Positions 45,174 through 56,187 are shown, numbered from the stretch's first letter. The stretch: 64,000 nt of DNA from Sphingomonas pituitosa NBRC 102491 (GCF_001598435.1 NZ_BCYY01000002.1:471634-535633), one strand, 5' to 3'. A program made the numbers and translations. Notes: generated from the sequence alone by a model not told the origin.

Positions 45174-45240
45174 GAGGGAGCCTTGGACACGCATTTCCCG
45201 ACCGACCACGGAGCAGCCCCTAGAATTCTGGACGCCTTGG

Positions 45241-45528
45241 ATCCTGAAGCGCGATGCGGTGGCCCAGGTTACCGAGCGGGGGTATCCGGTAGCGGAGGTT
45301 TCGCAGCGGCTCGGCGTGAGCCAGCACTCGCTGGATGCCTGGAAGCGGCAACTGGCGAAAATGGTATCAGGCAATGTCGGGACGAACGCCGAAATCCGCC
45401 AGTTGAAGCGCGAACTGGCCCGCGTGACCGAGGAGCGCGACATCCCGAAAACGCCAAGGAGGGGCAGGTCGCTCGAGGCGATCGCACGTGAAAACCGGGC
45501 ACCCAGTAGTAAACGGGAATTGGCCTAG
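45241..45528 (+). pseudogene. IS3-family OrfA remnant
   Basis: KRDAVAQVTERGYPVAEVSQ, then RLGVSQHSLDAWKRQLAK and IRQLKRELARVTEERDI, is the helix-turn-helix plus leucine-zipper of IS3-family OrfA. After ERDI the expected LKKATAYFA is lost through frame change (PKTPRRGRS). The N-terminus merges with the end of the GH2 gene without a clear start, and OrfB is absent. The remaining bases to 45625 hold no other gene. Confidence 0.7.
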
Positions 45529-45625
45529 CCACATTTGACATTGGCCTGTCAGGTCATGCATCTCCGTCCCACACCGCAGGCCGGCCCACGCATCGTGCGC
45601 CGTCTGCCCATGGATCGGATGTCGC

Positions 45626-48600
45626 ATGCCGCAAGCCCGCCTGATCGCCCTCGCGATGGCCTCTTTCCTCGCCCCGGACGAGCGTCAGGTCCAACCGGTC
45701 CAGGTCGATGCGGCCCGTCCCGACTGGGAAAATCCCGCGGTCTTTGCGCGCGGCAAGCTCCCGGCGCGCGCCAGCGGGTTTCCCTTCGAAAGTGCGGCCA
45801 GAGCGCTGGAGGGGCGGATGGAGCAATCCGCGCGCTATCTCCCGCTCGACGGGCTGTGGAAATTCGCGCTGTCGCCGAATGCGGACAAGCTGCCGACCGG
45901 CTTCGAGCAGCCCGGCTACGACGTGTCCGGCTGGAAGGACATTCGCGTGCCCGCCGACTGGCAGGCGGAAGGGTTCGATCAGGCGCGCTACAACAACATC
46001 ACCTATCCCTTCCCCGCCAACCGCCCGCTGATCCCGCACGCGACCAACCCGGTCGGCTCGTATCGCCGGACCATCGATCTGCCGGCGGACTGGAAGGGCA
46101 GCGACGTGATCCTGCACATCGGTGCGGCGGGCTCGGCCTATCAGGTGTGGGTCAACGGCCAGCGCATCGGCTATTCCGAGGACTCGAAGCTCCCCAGCGA
46201 GTTCGACGTCACCCGCGCGCTGCATCCCGGCCGCAACACGGTGGCGATCCAGGTCTTCCGCTGGTCCGACGGTTCCTATCTGGAGGACCAGGATTTCTGG
46301 CGCGTCTCGGGCATCGAGCGCTCGGTCTATCTGATCGCGGCGCCCAGAGCGCGGGTGGCGGATATCCGGGTACGCGCCGGCCTCGCCAACGCCTATCGCG
46401 ACGGCGCGCTCGATCTGGCGCTCACCACCAGCGCCGCGGCGCGCGGGCTTACGCTGCGGACCACGCTGCGCGACGGCGATCGCGTCGTGCTGGCGCGCAG
46501 CACGCGGGTGACAGGAGAGGTTGTCGGCCTCACCGCCACCGTGCCGGCGGTCCGCGCCTGGACGGCGGAGACGCCCGACCTCTACACCCTGCTCGTCGAA
46601 CTGGTCGATGCACGCGGCCGGGTCTTGCAGGCAACGGCGCAGCGGATCGGCTTCCGCACGGTCGCGATCCGGAACGGCCTGGTCACGGTGAACGGACGAC
46701 CGATCACGATCCGCGGCGTCAACCGCCACGAGCATGATCCGGACAGCTTCCACGTCATCTCCGAAGCCTCGATGCGGCACGATCTCGAGCTGATGAAGCG
46801 CAACAACATCAACGCGCTGCGCACCTCGCACTATCCCAATGACGAGCGGCTCTACGCCCTGGCCGACGAACTCGGCCTCTATGTGATGGACGAGGCGAAC
46901 ATCGAGAGCCACGGCTATCTGGTCAACGCCCGCGAGAACGGTGCCAACCGCACCAAGCTGGAGATCGGCTACGATCCCGCCTGGCGCGCTGCCCAGGTCT
47001 CGCGCGTCGTCAACATGGTGCAGCGGGACAAGAACCACCCCTCGGTGATCTTCTGGTCACTGGGCAACGAATCCGGCAACGGCCCCAATTTCGAGGCGGC
47101 GGCGGCCGCCGCCCGCGCGCTCGACCCCACACGGCTGATTTCCTATCTCGGCTGGACCCAGTTGCAGGACCATCGCCCCAACGCCTTCGCCGACATCTAC
47201 GCGCCGATGTATGACGGGGTCGACAAGATGCTCGACTATGCCCGGCACACCGAATTCGCCCAGCCGATGATCCAGTGCGAATATGCCCACATGCAGGGCA
47301 ATTCGGGCGGCAACCTGATCAACTATTGGAACGCGATCTACGCGCATCCGGACCGGCTGCAGGGCGGCTTCATCTGGGACTGGGTCGACCAGTCGATGAA
47401 CCGCACCACCGCCGACGGCCGGCACTATTGGGGCGACGGCAGCAGCTACGGCCCCAATCCGGGCGGCGAGATCGAGTTTGGCGACGGGCTCAACCAGCCC
47501 GATCGCACGCCCAACCCGCATCTGTTCGAGGTCCGCAAGGTCTATGCGCCGGTACAGTTCGCGGCCGTCGAGGCAGCCGCCGGGCGGTTGACGGTGCTCA
47601 ATCGCCACGATTTCAACACCCTGTCCGGCTTCGATTTCGACTGGCAGGTGACCGCCGACGGGGTGCAGGTGGCGAGCGGGGCAGGCCCGGCGCTGCACAC
47701 CGCCGCACGCGGGCGCGAGGACTTTACCCTCCCGCTGGACCGCATCGCGCGCACGCCGGGCGTCGAATATCTCGTGACCCTCCGCGCGCGGGCCAGGGCC
47801 GGCACGATCCCGGCAGTGGCGGCCGGCACGGTGATCGGCTGGGAGCAGTTCGCGCTCAACGACCCCGCGCCGCTGCCCGCACCCGCCACCGGCACGGTGA
47901 CGATGACCGCCGGGAAGGACGCGGTGATACTCGCCGCCGGCGGCGCCACGCTCACCGTCGCGCGCGGCACCGGCCTGGTCGGCTACGCGAAGGGCGGCGT
48001 GGAGATGCTGCGCGGCGGCACGCCCAACTTCACCCGCGGGCTGACCGACAACGACGTCGGCACCCGTCCGGCGGCGGACAATGCGCGGTGGACCGCGATG
48101 CCCGAGGCGCGCGTCACCGAGGCGGTGGAGGCGAAGGCGCTGCCCGGCGGCGGCGCCGAAGTGACGGTGCGGCAGGCGATGGGCGACGGCGCGGTGCGCT
48201 TCGTCACCCGCTATCGCATGGCCGGGGACGGCACCGTCGACGTCGACGGCGACTTCACCCCGCTGCGCGCCGACCTGCCCGATCCGCTGCGCATCGGCTT
48301 CCTCTACGCGCTGCCCCAGGCCTATCGCACCGTCCAATGGTACGGCCGGGGCCCGCACGAAAGCTATCAGGATCGCAAGACCGGCGCCGCGATCGGCCTG
48401 TGGCGCGGCGGCATCGCCGAGCAGCACCATGATTACATGCGCCCCCAGGAAACCGGCAACAAGACGGACGTACGCTGGATGGAGCTGACCGGCGGCGGCG
48501 TGCCCGGCCTGCGCATCGCCGGCGCCGCACCGCTTTCCGCCAATGTGCTGGCCTTCCCCTATGCGGACCTGTCGCGCCGCGCGCCGGGCACGCGGCGGAG

Positions 48601-48808
48601 CAGCGACATCGTCCCGCACGACCAGGTCTCGCTGCTGGTCGATGCGATCCAGTCGGGCGTCGGCGGCGACACCCAGTGGAACGCCGACGGGCGCCCGCTG
48701 CCGCAATACCGCGTGCCGCTCGCCCCGCGCCGGTTCGCCTTCCGGCTGACGCCGTTCGCGGGGGCGGGAACGGCGGTGGCGGCGGCGTTACCGGCACGGG
48801 CCGAGTAG
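45626..48808 (+). CDS. GH2 beta-galactosidase, LacZ type
   Basis: 1060 residues with the full five-domain LacZ layout. Sugar-binding domain about 70-240 ([18 protein letters not shown]); TIM barrel about 345-640 with [17 protein letters not shown], acid/base Glu482 in [10 protein letters not shown] and nucleophile Glu552 in [15 protein letters not shown]-terminal Bgal_small_N domain from about 770 ([36 protein letters not shown]). It hydrolyses terminal beta-galactose. The N-terminus ([14 protein letters not shown]) is a weak or short signal peptide; ribosome site poor. It begins 97 bases after the IS3 scrap, so the native promoter or leader may have been altered. Confidence 0.93.
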   Translation: MPQARLIALAMASFLAPDERQVQPVQVDAARPDWENPAVFARGKLPARASGFPFESAARALEGRMEQSARYLPLDGLWKFALSPNADKLPTGFEQPGYDVSGWKDIRVPADWQAEGFDQARYNNITYPFPANRPLIPHATNPVGSYRRTIDLPADWKGSDVILHIGAAGSAYQVWVNGQRIGYSEDSKLPSEFDVTRALHPGRNTVAIQVFRWSDGSYLEDQDFWRVSGIERSVYLIAAPRARVADIRVRAGLANAYRDGALDLALTTSAAARGLTLRTTLRDGDRVVLARSTRVTGEVVGLTATVPAVRAWTAETPDLYTLLVELVDARGRVLQATAQRIGFRTVAIRNGLVTVNGRPITIRGVNRHEHDPDSFHVISEASMRHDLELMKRNNINALRTSHYPNDERLYALADELGLYVMDEANIESHGYLVNARENGANRTKLEIGYDPAWRAAQVSRVVNMVQRDKNHPSVIFWSLGNESGNGPNFEAAAAAARALDPTRLISYLGWTQLQDHRPNAFADIYAPMYDGVDKMLDYARHTEFAQPMIQCEYAHMQGNSGGNLINYWNAIYAHPDRLQGGFIWDWVDQSMNRTTADGRHYWGDGSSYGPNPGGEIEFGDGLNQPDRTPNPHLFEVRKVYAPVQFAAVEAAAGRLTVLNRHDFNTLSGFDFDWQVTADGVQVASGAGPALHTAARGREDFTLPLDRIARTPGVEYLVTLRARARAGTIPAVAAGTVIGWEQFALNDPAPLPAPATGTVTMTAGKDAVILAAGGATLTVARGTGLVGYAKGGVEMLRGGTPNFTRGLTDNDVGTRPAADNARWTAMPEARVTEAVEAKALPGGGAEVTVRQAMGDGAVRFVTRYRMAGDGTVDVDGDFTPLRADLPDPLRIGFLYALPQAYRTVQWYGRGPHESYQDRKTGAAIGLWRGGIAEQHHDYMRPQETGNKTDVRWMELTGGGVPGLRIAGAAPLSANVLAFPYADLSRRAPGTRRSSDIVPHDQVSLLVDAIQSGVGGDTQWNADGRPLPQYRVPLAPRRFAFRLTPFAGAGTAVAAALPARAE

Positions 48809-48875
48809 CGCGGCGGGGCGTTTTGTGGTGGAAACCGGACTTAACCTCATCGACGATCAGTGATATACAGATCTC

Positions 48876-49277
48876 GTGAAGTTCAGTCGCGCTGCCCTGC
48901 TTGCCGCGTTGCTATGTGCGCTATGCGGCTGTGTCGCACGGCACTCTTCACTGGCCTCGATCCCTTCCACGAAAACGATCATGGCAATCGAAAGTGGATA
49001 TGCTTTGGTTCAAGATTTGACTGTCGTCGGGGTAGCGGACTCGGCTTCGATGAACAGAGCCTCCCGGGTGAAAGTGCGCAAAATTGCCTGCGCTCGTGAA
49101 GGGGATGTGGCGGTTTGCATCTATGAGGCAGATCGCTGTCTTGAGGGGGAATCCGATGCCGACGGCGATGGCTGGTGTCGGAGACAAGCGAGGTTCCTCC
49201 GCATGCAGAGACAGAGTTCCCCATTTGACCCCATCGGACAAGATGGCTGGGCGCTCGATCGTCCGCTACCGTCTTAG
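48876..49277 (+). CDS. Small hypothetical lipoprotein
   Basis: 133 residues from a GTG start. Signal with lipobox LCGC near residue 19 (LLAALLCALCGCVARHSS). The mature part has a Cys pair region (KIACAREGDVAVCIYEADRC) and an Asp-rich ESDADGDGWCRR that looks EF-hand-like but is too short to call. No family recognised. Base composition (more AT, rarer codons) differs from its neighbours, hinting at separate acquisition. It converges with the GH92 gene. Confidence 0.65.
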   Translation: MKFSRAALLAALLCALCGCVARHSSLASIPSTKTIMAIESGYALVQDLTVVGVADSASMNRASRVKVRKIACAREGDVAVCIYEADRCLEGESDADGDGWCRRQARFLRMQRQSSPFDPIGQDGWALDRPLPS

Positions 49278-49350
49278 TCGTAGCCGCCCTCACTTTGCGA
49301 ACCGAAACGTCCACACATGGGGCGACAGTTGCCGCTAGCCGCGCCGCCCC

Positions 49351-51537
49351 TCACCGCCCCCAGTTGGTCGGCTTGTCGGAAAGGGTCAGCACCAGTTCGC
49401 CACCGCCCGTAATGTCGGCCTGGTGCAGGAACGGCGTGGTCAGCGGCTTGCCGTTCAGCACGGCCGAAGCGATGTAGATCCGCCCCGGCTTCCAGTTGCG
49501 CGCGGTGATCACGAAGCGGCGCCCGTCCTCCCCAGTAATTACCCCCTGCGGCTGGTGCGGCGCGTGGAGATAATAGAGGTCGGTGGTCAGCTTGGGGAAC
49601 AGGCCCAGCCGGTTGAACACATAGTGCGAGCTCATCGCGCCATTGTCCTCGTCGCCGGGATAGGCGTCGGCGGTGAAGCGCTCGAAGATCCGGTTCGCCC
49701 AGTAGCTGGCGAGGTCGGGCCGGCCGACATCGCTGAACAGCCAGGGCGTGGCGAAGCTCGGTTCGTTGGTGATGTCGATCAGGTTGGCGTCGAGCGCGTG
49801 GCGCAGCCGTTCGACAAAGCGCTCCCGCCCGCCCATCGCCGCCACCATACCCGGCACGTCGTGCAGCATGGTGTAGGAATAGACCCAGGCCGTGCCCTCG
49901 TAGAATCCGACATTGTCATAGGTGGTGCCGTCCCAGCCGAGCTTGGGATCGATCGCCTGGAAGCGGCCATCGGCATAGCGCGGCAGGATGAAGCCGGTGA
50001 AGCCGTCGCTGGTCGCATCGGGGTTCCAGACCTTGCGCCAGTTGCCCGATCGCGCGAGCAGCGCCTTGGCCTCGTCGGTGCTGCCGATCGCCTCGGCAAG
50101 CTTTGCCGCATAGAAGTCGTTGAGCGCGAACGCCGGGGTGGACGAGCCCGATTTGGCGCGCTGGTTGTCCGGCTCCGGGCTGCGATCGCCCACCGCAAGC
50201 CAGCCGTCGACCAGATAGCGCGGCCGCCGCTCCTCCCACGCATTGTGCAGCGCGACCGGCGCCGCCTTGCGCCAGTCGATGCCGGGCACGCCGCGGATCA
50301 GCGCCTCGCCCAGCACATTGTCCACCTCGTCGCCGCCCTGGCCGACAGGATAGTTGCGCCCGGCGATGAAGGCGGTGTGCGCGGCGCCGAAGTGCTCGAA
50401 GGTCCGCACGATCGAGGCGACATTGCCGCGATAGACGCTGGGCCGCAGCAGCGACATCAGCGGGAAGCCGGTGTGATAGGTGTCCCACAGCGTGTAGTAA
50501 TCGTCCCAGTGCGGCGTCGCCCGGTCGGCGGGCGTCTGGTCGCGGCTGCGGTCGCGCGGCTGGATCGCGCTGTGATAGAGCGCGGTGTAGAAGCGGCGCT
50601 TGTCGGCATCGCCCACGCCGTCGATCGTCGCGCGGGCGAGTTCGCGGTTCCAGTCGGCGCGGGCGCCTGCCTTCACGCCGTCGAAGTCCCAGCCCGGAAT
50701 ATCCTCGGCGAGCAGCTCGGCGGCGCGCTCGGCGCTGGTGAAGGATACCGCCAGCTTCATCAGCACCGGCTTGTCCGGGCTGGCGTCGAACTGCCACCAG
50801 CCGGCGAGCTGGGTATCGGCAGGCGCGGTCGCGCTGGTTGCGCCGGCGCGGTCTTCCCTGCCGATGCGCACGCCCCAGCGGGTGGGCTTGCGATCGAGCT
50901 GGGCGACGAACCAGATGTCGACCTCGGCCGGGTTCCAGTAGCTGCGCGCCCGCACCCGCCCGGTGATCCGGCCGGTGGCGGGATCGAGCGTCACGTCGGC
51001 ACCGGCACTCGCCAGCTCGCCGCGGATCTTGCGGGTGATGTCGAACACCAGGGTCGCCGGCTTCCCCGCCGGATAGGTGAAGCGATAGAGGGCGGCGTAG
51101 GGCGCCGGCGTCACCTCCGCGCGGATGCCGTAGCGGGTGAGCGTGACGGCATAGGCATCCGCCGCCAGCCGCTCGTCCGCCTTGGGCGAAAGGTGCTGCG
51201 CCTCGTCGAACACCGGATCGCCGGTCTGGGGGGAGACGAGGAAGGTGCCATAGGTCGTCCGCCCGCCGGACCCTTGGGTGTGCAGCTGGGCGAAGCCGCT
51301 CAGCGGCGCATCCCTGTCATAGCCGGCATTGCTGCCGGTGAGCGTCTCCGGGCTGGGATGGACCGAGCCGGCCGGGCGCGCCGGGCCGGGCACGGTATCA
51401 CCCTGGTTGTCGTTGCCGGTGCCGATCCTGGGATCGACATAGCGGGCAAGATCGGTCTGCGCCGCCGCCGGATGCGCCGCGATGCCCGCCAGCAGCAGCG
51501 CGGCCAGCGTAAGGCGGCGGGTGGTTCCATGGCGCAT
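49351..51537 (-). CDS. GH92 family glycosidase (alpha-mannosidase-like), secreted
   Basis: 728 residues from the ATG at 51537 (GGGGAGAAG upstream; an in-frame ATG 66 bases earlier lacks one). Signal peptide about 1-26 (LTLAALLLAGIAAHPAAAQT). GH92 signatures: YVDPRIGTGNDNQGDTVPGP at the N-terminal sandwich, LSGFAQLHTQGSGG, the linker GDADKRRFYTALYHS, HWDDYYTLWDTYHTGFPL, and in the helical domain YEGTAWVYSYTMLHDVPG and YPGDEDNGAMSSHYVFNRLG. Known members are calcium-dependent exo-alpha-mannosidases on N-glycans and mannoproteins. The calcium-site motif DEDNGAMS is intact. It lies 22 bases after the GH28 gene, probably one transcript. Confidence 0.93.
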   Translation of the reverse strand: MRHGTTRRLTLAALLLAGIAAHPAAAQTDLARYVDPRIGTGNDNQGDTVPGPARPAGSVHPSPETLTGSNAGYDRDAPLSGFAQLHTQGSGGRTTYGTFLVSPQTGDPVFDEAQHLSPKADERLAADAYAVTLTRYGIRAEVTPAPYAALYRFTYPAGKPATLVFDITRKIRGELASAGADVTLDPATGRITGRVRARSYWNPAEVDIWFVAQLDRKPTRWGVRIGREDRAGATSATAPADTQLAGWWQFDASPDKPVLMKLAVSFTSAERAAELLAEDIPGWDFDGVKAGARADWNRELARATIDGVGDADKRRFYTALYHSAIQPRDRSRDQTPADRATPHWDDYYTLWDTYHTGFPLMSLLRPSVYRGNVASIVRTFEHFGAAHTAFIAGRNYPVGQGGDEVDNVLGEALIRGVPGIDWRKAAPVALHNAWEERRPRYLVDGWLAVGDRSPEPDNQRAKSGSSTPAFALNDFYAAKLAEAIGSTDEAKALLARSGNWRKVWNPDATSDGFTGFILPRYADGRFQAIDPKLGWDGTTYDNVGFYEGTAWVYSYTMLHDVPGMVAAMGGRERFVERLRHALDANLIDITNEPSFATPWLFSDVGRPDLASYWANRIFERFTADAYPGDEDNGAMSSHYVFNRLGLFPKLTTDLYYLHAPHQPQGVITGEDGRRFVITARNWKPGRIYIASAVLNGKPLTTPFLHQADITGGGELVLTLSDKPTNWGR

Positions 51538-51559
51538 CGTCTTCTCCCCTGTACGCAAA

Positions 51560-53155
51560 TTACCAGCTGGTGCGGATCGGTCCATCCACGCGGCGATCCG
51601 CAAGGTCGCGGCTGCCCCACAGCCGGAATCGCGTCACCGCGTCGAGCTGGAAGGCGGTGCCCTGCGGCACGCGGAGGTCGTGCGCATCGAAGCCGTCGAC
51701 GTCGCGCAGCCAGAAGGCCGGGCGCGCATCCGCGGCGCGGGTGCGGATCTCGACATGCGACAGCGCGATGTTGCGCGCGTGCCGCACGAACAGGCCGGTC
51801 GCGGGCAGCTCCCCGAACATGTTGGGCTCGGGATAGCCGGCCTCGTTTTCGGGCGGGTCGATCGCGGCCATGGCGGCGCCCTGCCCGCCGACCTGTTCGA
51901 CGAACAGGTTGCTGATCCGCACATCCTCCACTGGATGGCCGGCTACCCCGGCAATGATCGAGGGCAGCGGCGCCGCGCCCGAGACGACGACATTGTCGAT
52001 CAGCACCCGCTTCAGCGTGCCCGGCACCGCATCGGCGGGCCCGCGCATCCGCTTGCCCAGGCGCAGGAAGATGGGCGCGGTGGTCACGTCGCGCAGGGTG
52101 AGGTTGGTGACGGTCACGTCCTCCAGCCGCGCGCCGTCCACCGTCTCCAGCGCGAGGCCGCGGCAGGTGTCGAACACGCAGTTGCTGATCGTCACGTTGC
52201 GGAAACCGCCATTGCTCTCCGTGCCCAGCTTGATCCGGCCATGGGTGCTCTTCGGCGCGGGCGGGAACGGGCGGAAGCTGCCGTCGAGCACCGATCCGAT
52301 CGCATAGCTGCCGCTCACCGTGCAGTCGCTGATCGTCAGGTTTTCGGTCCAGCGGGGGTAGCCCAGCGCGAACGAGGATTTGGGGCAGATCGCATCGTCC
52401 CAGGGCGTGTTGATCGTGCAGCGGCTGACATGGACGTTGCGGCAGCAATCGATGTCGAGCCCGTCGCGGTTGGTGTCGATCAGCAGGTTGTCGATCGTCA
52501 TGTTGTCGCAGCCGGTGGCGAGCAGCGCGAACCAGCCGCCCTCCAGCACGCGGAAATCGCGCAGGGTGATGTTGCGGCACAGCTTGAGCGCGATCGCCTT
52601 GTCGCCCACGCCGGGCCTGCCCGAGATCGGCCGGCCGACGTCATACTCATGGCCGCGGCCCAGGCCCTTGCCCCAGATCAGGCCGGGGCCTTCGATCGCG
52701 ATGTCTTCCAGACCCTCGCCCCAGATCAGCGCGTTGCGCCAATGGCCATGGCCGTGATCCTGATAGGCGGCATAGCCGGGGGGAAGATCCGGCGCATGGT
52801 CGTAGCCGCCGCTGGCCATGCCCTCGACCGGCGTGTCGGCGGCGAGCAGTACCGCGCCGCTATCCAGGTGCAGGGTGATGTGGCTCTGCAGGCGAATGCT
52901 GTACGACCGGTAGGTGCCCGCCGGCAGCCACACGGTGCCACCGCCCCGCGCCGCGGCATGCTCGATCGCCCGGTTGATCGCGGGGGAGTCGAGTGTTTTG
53001 CCGTCGCCCTTCGCCCCGAAGGCGCGGACGTCGAGAACCGCCCCGCCCATCGCGACGGTCGCCCGCAGCGGATGTGCAACGCCAACCGCGGCGATCGCCG
53101 CCGCGCCCGTCAGCACCCCCCGCCGGTCGAACACGCATCCGTTCATCTTCTTCAT
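51560..53155 (-). CDS. GH28 polygalacturonase-like protein, Tat-exported
   Basis: 531 residues from the ATG at 53155 (another in-frame ATG at 53146; no strong ribosome site for either). The N-terminus FDRRGVLTGAAAIAAVG is a twin-arginine signal. The right-handed beta-helix begins DVRAFGAKGDGKTLDSPAIN. GH28 active-site blocks are visible with variation: TNRDGLDID (for NTDG), TPWDDAICPKSS (DD pair) and HGRIKLGTES (RIK). A GHG-type His block is not obvious (YAIGSVLDGS). It should cleave galacturonan or rhamnogalacturonan. It follows the TBDR after an intrinsic terminator and precedes GH92. Confidence 0.85.
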   Translation of the reverse strand: MKKMNGCVFDRRGVLTGAAAIAAVGVAHPLRATVAMGGAVLDVRAFGAKGDGKTLDSPAINRAIEHAAARGGGTVWLPAGTYRSYSIRLQSHITLHLDSGAVLLAADTPVEGMASGGYDHAPDLPPGYAAYQDHGHGHWRNALIWGEGLEDIAIEGPGLIWGKGLGRGHEYDVGRPISGRPGVGDKAIALKLCRNITLRDFRVLEGGWFALLATGCDNMTIDNLLIDTNRDGLDIDCCRNVHVSRCTINTPWDDAICPKSSFALGYPRWTENLTISDCTVSGSYAIGSVLDGSFRPFPPAPKSTHGRIKLGTESNGGFRNVTISNCVFDTCRGLALETVDGARLEDVTVTNLTLRDVTTAPIFLRLGKRMRGPADAVPGTLKRVLIDNVVVSGAAPLPSIIAGVAGHPVEDVRISNLFVEQVGGQGAAMAAIDPPENEAGYPEPNMFGELPATGLFVRHARNIALSHVEIRTRAADARPAFWLRDVDGFDAHDLRVPQGTAFQLDAVTRFRLWGSRDLADRRVDGPIRTSW

Positions 53156-53169
53156 CCGATGAAAAAGTA

Positions 53170-53201
53170 GGCGGCGCCTCGATACAACGGATGGCGCCGC
53201 C
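53170..53201 (-). terminator. Intrinsic terminator after TBDR
   Basis: On the minus strand GGCGGCGCC and GGCGCCGCC form a perfect nine-pair stem (14-base loop) followed by TACTTTTTC. It lies between the TBDR stop and the GH28 start, so GH28/GH92 are read through or use a further promoter. Confidence 0.7.
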
Positions 53202-53229
53202 AAGGGGGAGGATATCGGCCAGGCCGATC

Positions 53230-56187
53230 TCAGAAGGTGGCGCGCGCCGTCAGCGTGAAGGTGCGGCCGTCATAATCCGCACGGCGGATCAGGCGGGGAT
53301 CGTTCTCATATTCAATGCGGATAGCGTTGGTGAGGTTATACGCATCGAACGAGAGCGAGAACTGCTCGTTGACGTTGTACGAGGCGGACAGATCCAACTG
53401 CCCTCGCGCTTTGACCTGGCGCGCTGCGCCCGTGAAGGTGCCCGCCGAGGCAAGGTCGTACTTGCTGCGCACGTTGTAGACGAGGCGCAGGCCGTAATCC
53501 TTGGTTTCGTAATAGCCGATCACATTGGCGTTGTGCTTCGATACGCCCGGCAGCGTGGCCGCCGCCCCACTGGAGGTCTTGCCGCTGATATCGGTGAAGG
53601 CATAGTTGAAGCCACCACCCAGGTGGCGCAGGATACCCGGCAGGAAGTCGAGCGACTGCTGGAGATTGAATTCCAAGCCGCGCACCGTCACCGGGTTTGT
53701 CTGGTTCACGAAGCCGCTGGCCGATACCAGGTAGGGCGTCGGCACCGCCCCGCCGGTATAAATCAGGCTGCTCTCGCACCGATCGCCGTTGATCCGCAGC
53801 GTGCCCAGGCCCAGCGCGCTGCCGTCGGCCGGGCAGAGCTTGGTCGGATCGGTGATCTGGGCGATCAGGCCGGTGATCCGCTTCTGGAACGCCGCCAGCG
53901 AGACGATGCCGTTGGCACGGTTGTACCACTCGACCGATACGTCGAACGACGTCGAGTCATAAGGCTTCAGACCGGGATTGCCGAGCGTCAGCGCATAAAC
54001 GCCGTTGTCGGGGTTGCCGACCACCGTCGCCGGGGTGAACTGGCGCGGCTGCGGGCGGACATAGGTGCGGTATGCGGCACCGCGCAGCAGCAGCTTGTCG
54101 GTCAGGTCGGCGACCAGGATGAACGACGGTAGCCACTTGCCGTAGCTCTGCCTGTAGGTGTTGGTCTTGAAGTCGCTCGGCGAACCGATCGTGCCGGTCA
54201 GCTTGACGCGGTCGAGCGCGTCGATGGTGTTGCGGGCATATTCATAGCGCAAGCCACCATTGCCGCGAACCCGCACGCCGCCCAGGTGGAACTCATATTT
54301 CAGCTGGCCGTAGACGGATGCGATATCGGTCTGATTGGTGAAATTATAGAGGGCATAGTTATTGTCATTGTAGCGGATGTTGTAGCCCGAGGGGGAGAGT
54401 TCGCCGCCCGGGTACATCGTCACCGGCGTCAGTGCCGCAAGTGCATCGTCGAAGCGGGTAGCCTGCCAGTTGGTCGTATAGGTTCCCAGCTTGCCACCAA
54501 AGAAATCGGCCACCACCGGCGCGGTCGTGACGAGCCCGCCGGTGATGTTCTGCACCTGCAGGCCATAAGCGGAGGTGCGATAGCCCCGCGAGATGAACCG
54601 GTTATGCTCGTAGCGCCCACCCACCTGGATGCCGCTCAGCACGCTCCCTTCGAACGTACGCTCAACATCGGCCTGGCCGGCAAGCAGCTCATTGGTGGCA
54701 TAGCTCTGAGTCCCGGTGAACTGCATGCGGTTGGTGCGACCGACGGAGGTCGGCGTGTTGTAATATTGGGTAGGGTCGGTAACGCCGCCCCAATACCAGG
54801 TCGGCACCGCACTCGTCACCAGCGGCGACGGCGACAGCGAATAATAGAAGTTCGAGATGTCTCCCGCGCCGGTGCGCAGCGTGCCCGTCGCGCCGTTGCC
54901 GGTTGCCGTCTGAATGCGGTCGAAGTCGATCGAGGTTTCTTCGGACTTGTTATCCGCCTTGGACGCGGTCAGCATAGTGGTGATGCGCCACGCGTCGTTG
55001 CTCCATTCGCCCTTGCCGTCGATGCCCCAACTACGCTGGCGAATGCCAAGCCTGCGAGTGGACATGCGCGAATCCGGGTTGGTGAAGTCGATGTCGGTTA
55101 CGACGTAACGGCCATCGCTCAACTGCACCGGATTGGTTTTCGCGGTCAGGCCGCTGGCGTCGGTTTCCCCGACGATCAGGATGTACTGGTTGGTCTTCGG
55201 CAGCCGGCGATCGGTGTAGAAGCCGGTAACGCTCAGCCGCGTCTCGTCGTTCGGCTTCCACTCGGCACCCGCAGCGCCCGTGTAGAGGTCGCCTTCGTTG
55301 AGGCGCGAATATTGCCGCATCGACGATTCGTAGAGCACCCCCTTCGTGGTGGTGGTTCCGGTGCATGACGGGCACGCTGCCGAGTTGGCGTAATAGCTGC
55401 CGAGAACGCTCGCATTGGCCTGCGCCTGCGCCGCCGAGAAGTTCGAATAGCTGTTGAACTGCACCGAATCCCGACGGAAATTCTCGTGCTTGTAGGCAAG
55501 CACGCCGAACACACCGAATCTGTCCGAAAACAGGTGATTGTAGCCTATGGTTGCGCCAGGGGCGAAGGTTTCGCCCAGTTGGTTATACTCCATCGAGGCC
55601 TTGATGAAGCCTCCTTCCTTGCGGCTAAGCGCCGTGGCGATCTGCAGGTCGACATTGCCTGAAAGGCCGCCCGACTGGGCATTGGCCATCGGCGACTTGT
55701 CGATCACGATCGCACTGAAGATATCGGCGTTGAACGCCCCCAGCGGTGCGGCCTCGCTCAAAATCGGCTCGGCGAACGCAACGCCGTTCAGCGTCATGCG
55801 GGCATATTCCCCCGGCAGGCCGCGCAGGTTGATCGTGGCGTTCCGGCCCTCGGCCTCCCGGTTGATCTGCACGCCGGGCACCCGCTGCAGCGCCTCACCT
55901 ACGTTTAGATCGGGGAAACGGCCGAGGCCATCGGACGAGATGCCGTCCGTGATTGCCACTTCGTTGCGCTTGGAGCGGATGGCGTCGGAGTAGCTCTGAC
56001 GAAAGCCGGTGACGACGATTTCGCCTTGCGTTTCGGCCTCTTCTACGCCGCGGTCCTGGGCGGCTGCCGTATCGCTCGCTGGCGTAACCGGCGTTTGCTG
56101 CGCCAGTGCTGGCACGGCGGTAAGCGCGGTAGCGGCAAGCAGAACAGCGGCCAGCGAACCACGTGAAACGTCAACGACAATCGTCAT
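53230..56187 (-). CDS. TonB-dependent receptor (Xanthomonas/Caulobacter type)
   Basis: 985 residues from the ATG at 56187 (GGAGAGGGG upstream). Signal peptide about 1-30 (LAAVLLAATALTAVPALAQQ). TonB-box-like GEIVVTGFRQSYSDA, plug with FPDLNVGEALQRVPGVQINR and ATINLRGLPGEYARMTLNG, barrel ending FTLTARATF with terminal Phe. The order TBDR, GH28, GH92 points to import of pectic oligosaccharides. The promoter is close to consensus with a FadR-type operator, so expression is probably high and tightly repressed. Confidence 0.95.
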   Translation of the reverse strand: MTIVVDVSRGSLAAVLLAATALTAVPALAQQTPVTPASDTAAAQDRGVEEAETQGEIVVTGFRQSYSDAIRSKRNEVAITDGISSDGLGRFPDLNVGEALQRVPGVQINREAEGRNATINLRGLPGEYARMTLNGVAFAEPILSEAAPLGAFNADIFSAIVIDKSPMANAQSGGLSGNVDLQIATALSRKEGGFIKASMEYNQLGETFAPGATIGYNHLFSDRFGVFGVLAYKHENFRRDSVQFNSYSNFSAAQAQANASVLGSYYANSAACPSCTGTTTTKGVLYESSMRQYSRLNEGDLYTGAAGAEWKPNDETRLSVTGFYTDRRLPKTNQYILIVGETDASGLTAKTNPVQLSDGRYVVTDIDFTNPDSRMSTRRLGIRQRSWGIDGKGEWSNDAWRITTMLTASKADNKSEETSIDFDRIQTATGNGATGTLRTGAGDISNFYYSLSPSPLVTSAVPTWYWGGVTDPTQYYNTPTSVGRTNRMQFTGTQSYATNELLAGQADVERTFEGSVLSGIQVGGRYEHNRFISRGYRTSAYGLQVQNITGGLVTTAPVVADFFGGKLGTYTTNWQATRFDDALAALTPVTMYPGGELSPSGYNIRYNDNNYALYNFTNQTDIASVYGQLKYEFHLGGVRVRGNGGLRYEYARNTIDALDRVKLTGTIGSPSDFKTNTYRQSYGKWLPSFILVADLTDKLLLRGAAYRTYVRPQPRQFTPATVVGNPDNGVYALTLGNPGLKPYDSTSFDVSVEWYNRANGIVSLAAFQKRITGLIAQITDPTKLCPADGSALGLGTLRINGDRCESSLIYTGGAVPTPYLVSASGFVNQTNPVTVRGLEFNLQQSLDFLPGILRHLGGGFNYAFTDISGKTSSGAAATLPGVSKHNANVIGYYETKDYGLRLVYNVRSKYDLASAGTFTGAARQVKARGQLDLSASYNVNEQFSLSFDAYNLTNAIRIEYENDPRLIRRADYDGRTFTLTARATF

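Noticed and set aside
49423..51915. 830-codon plus-strand frame over GH92 and GH28
   Set aside because: Mirror of codon bias; GH92 and GH28 motifs are on the minus strand.
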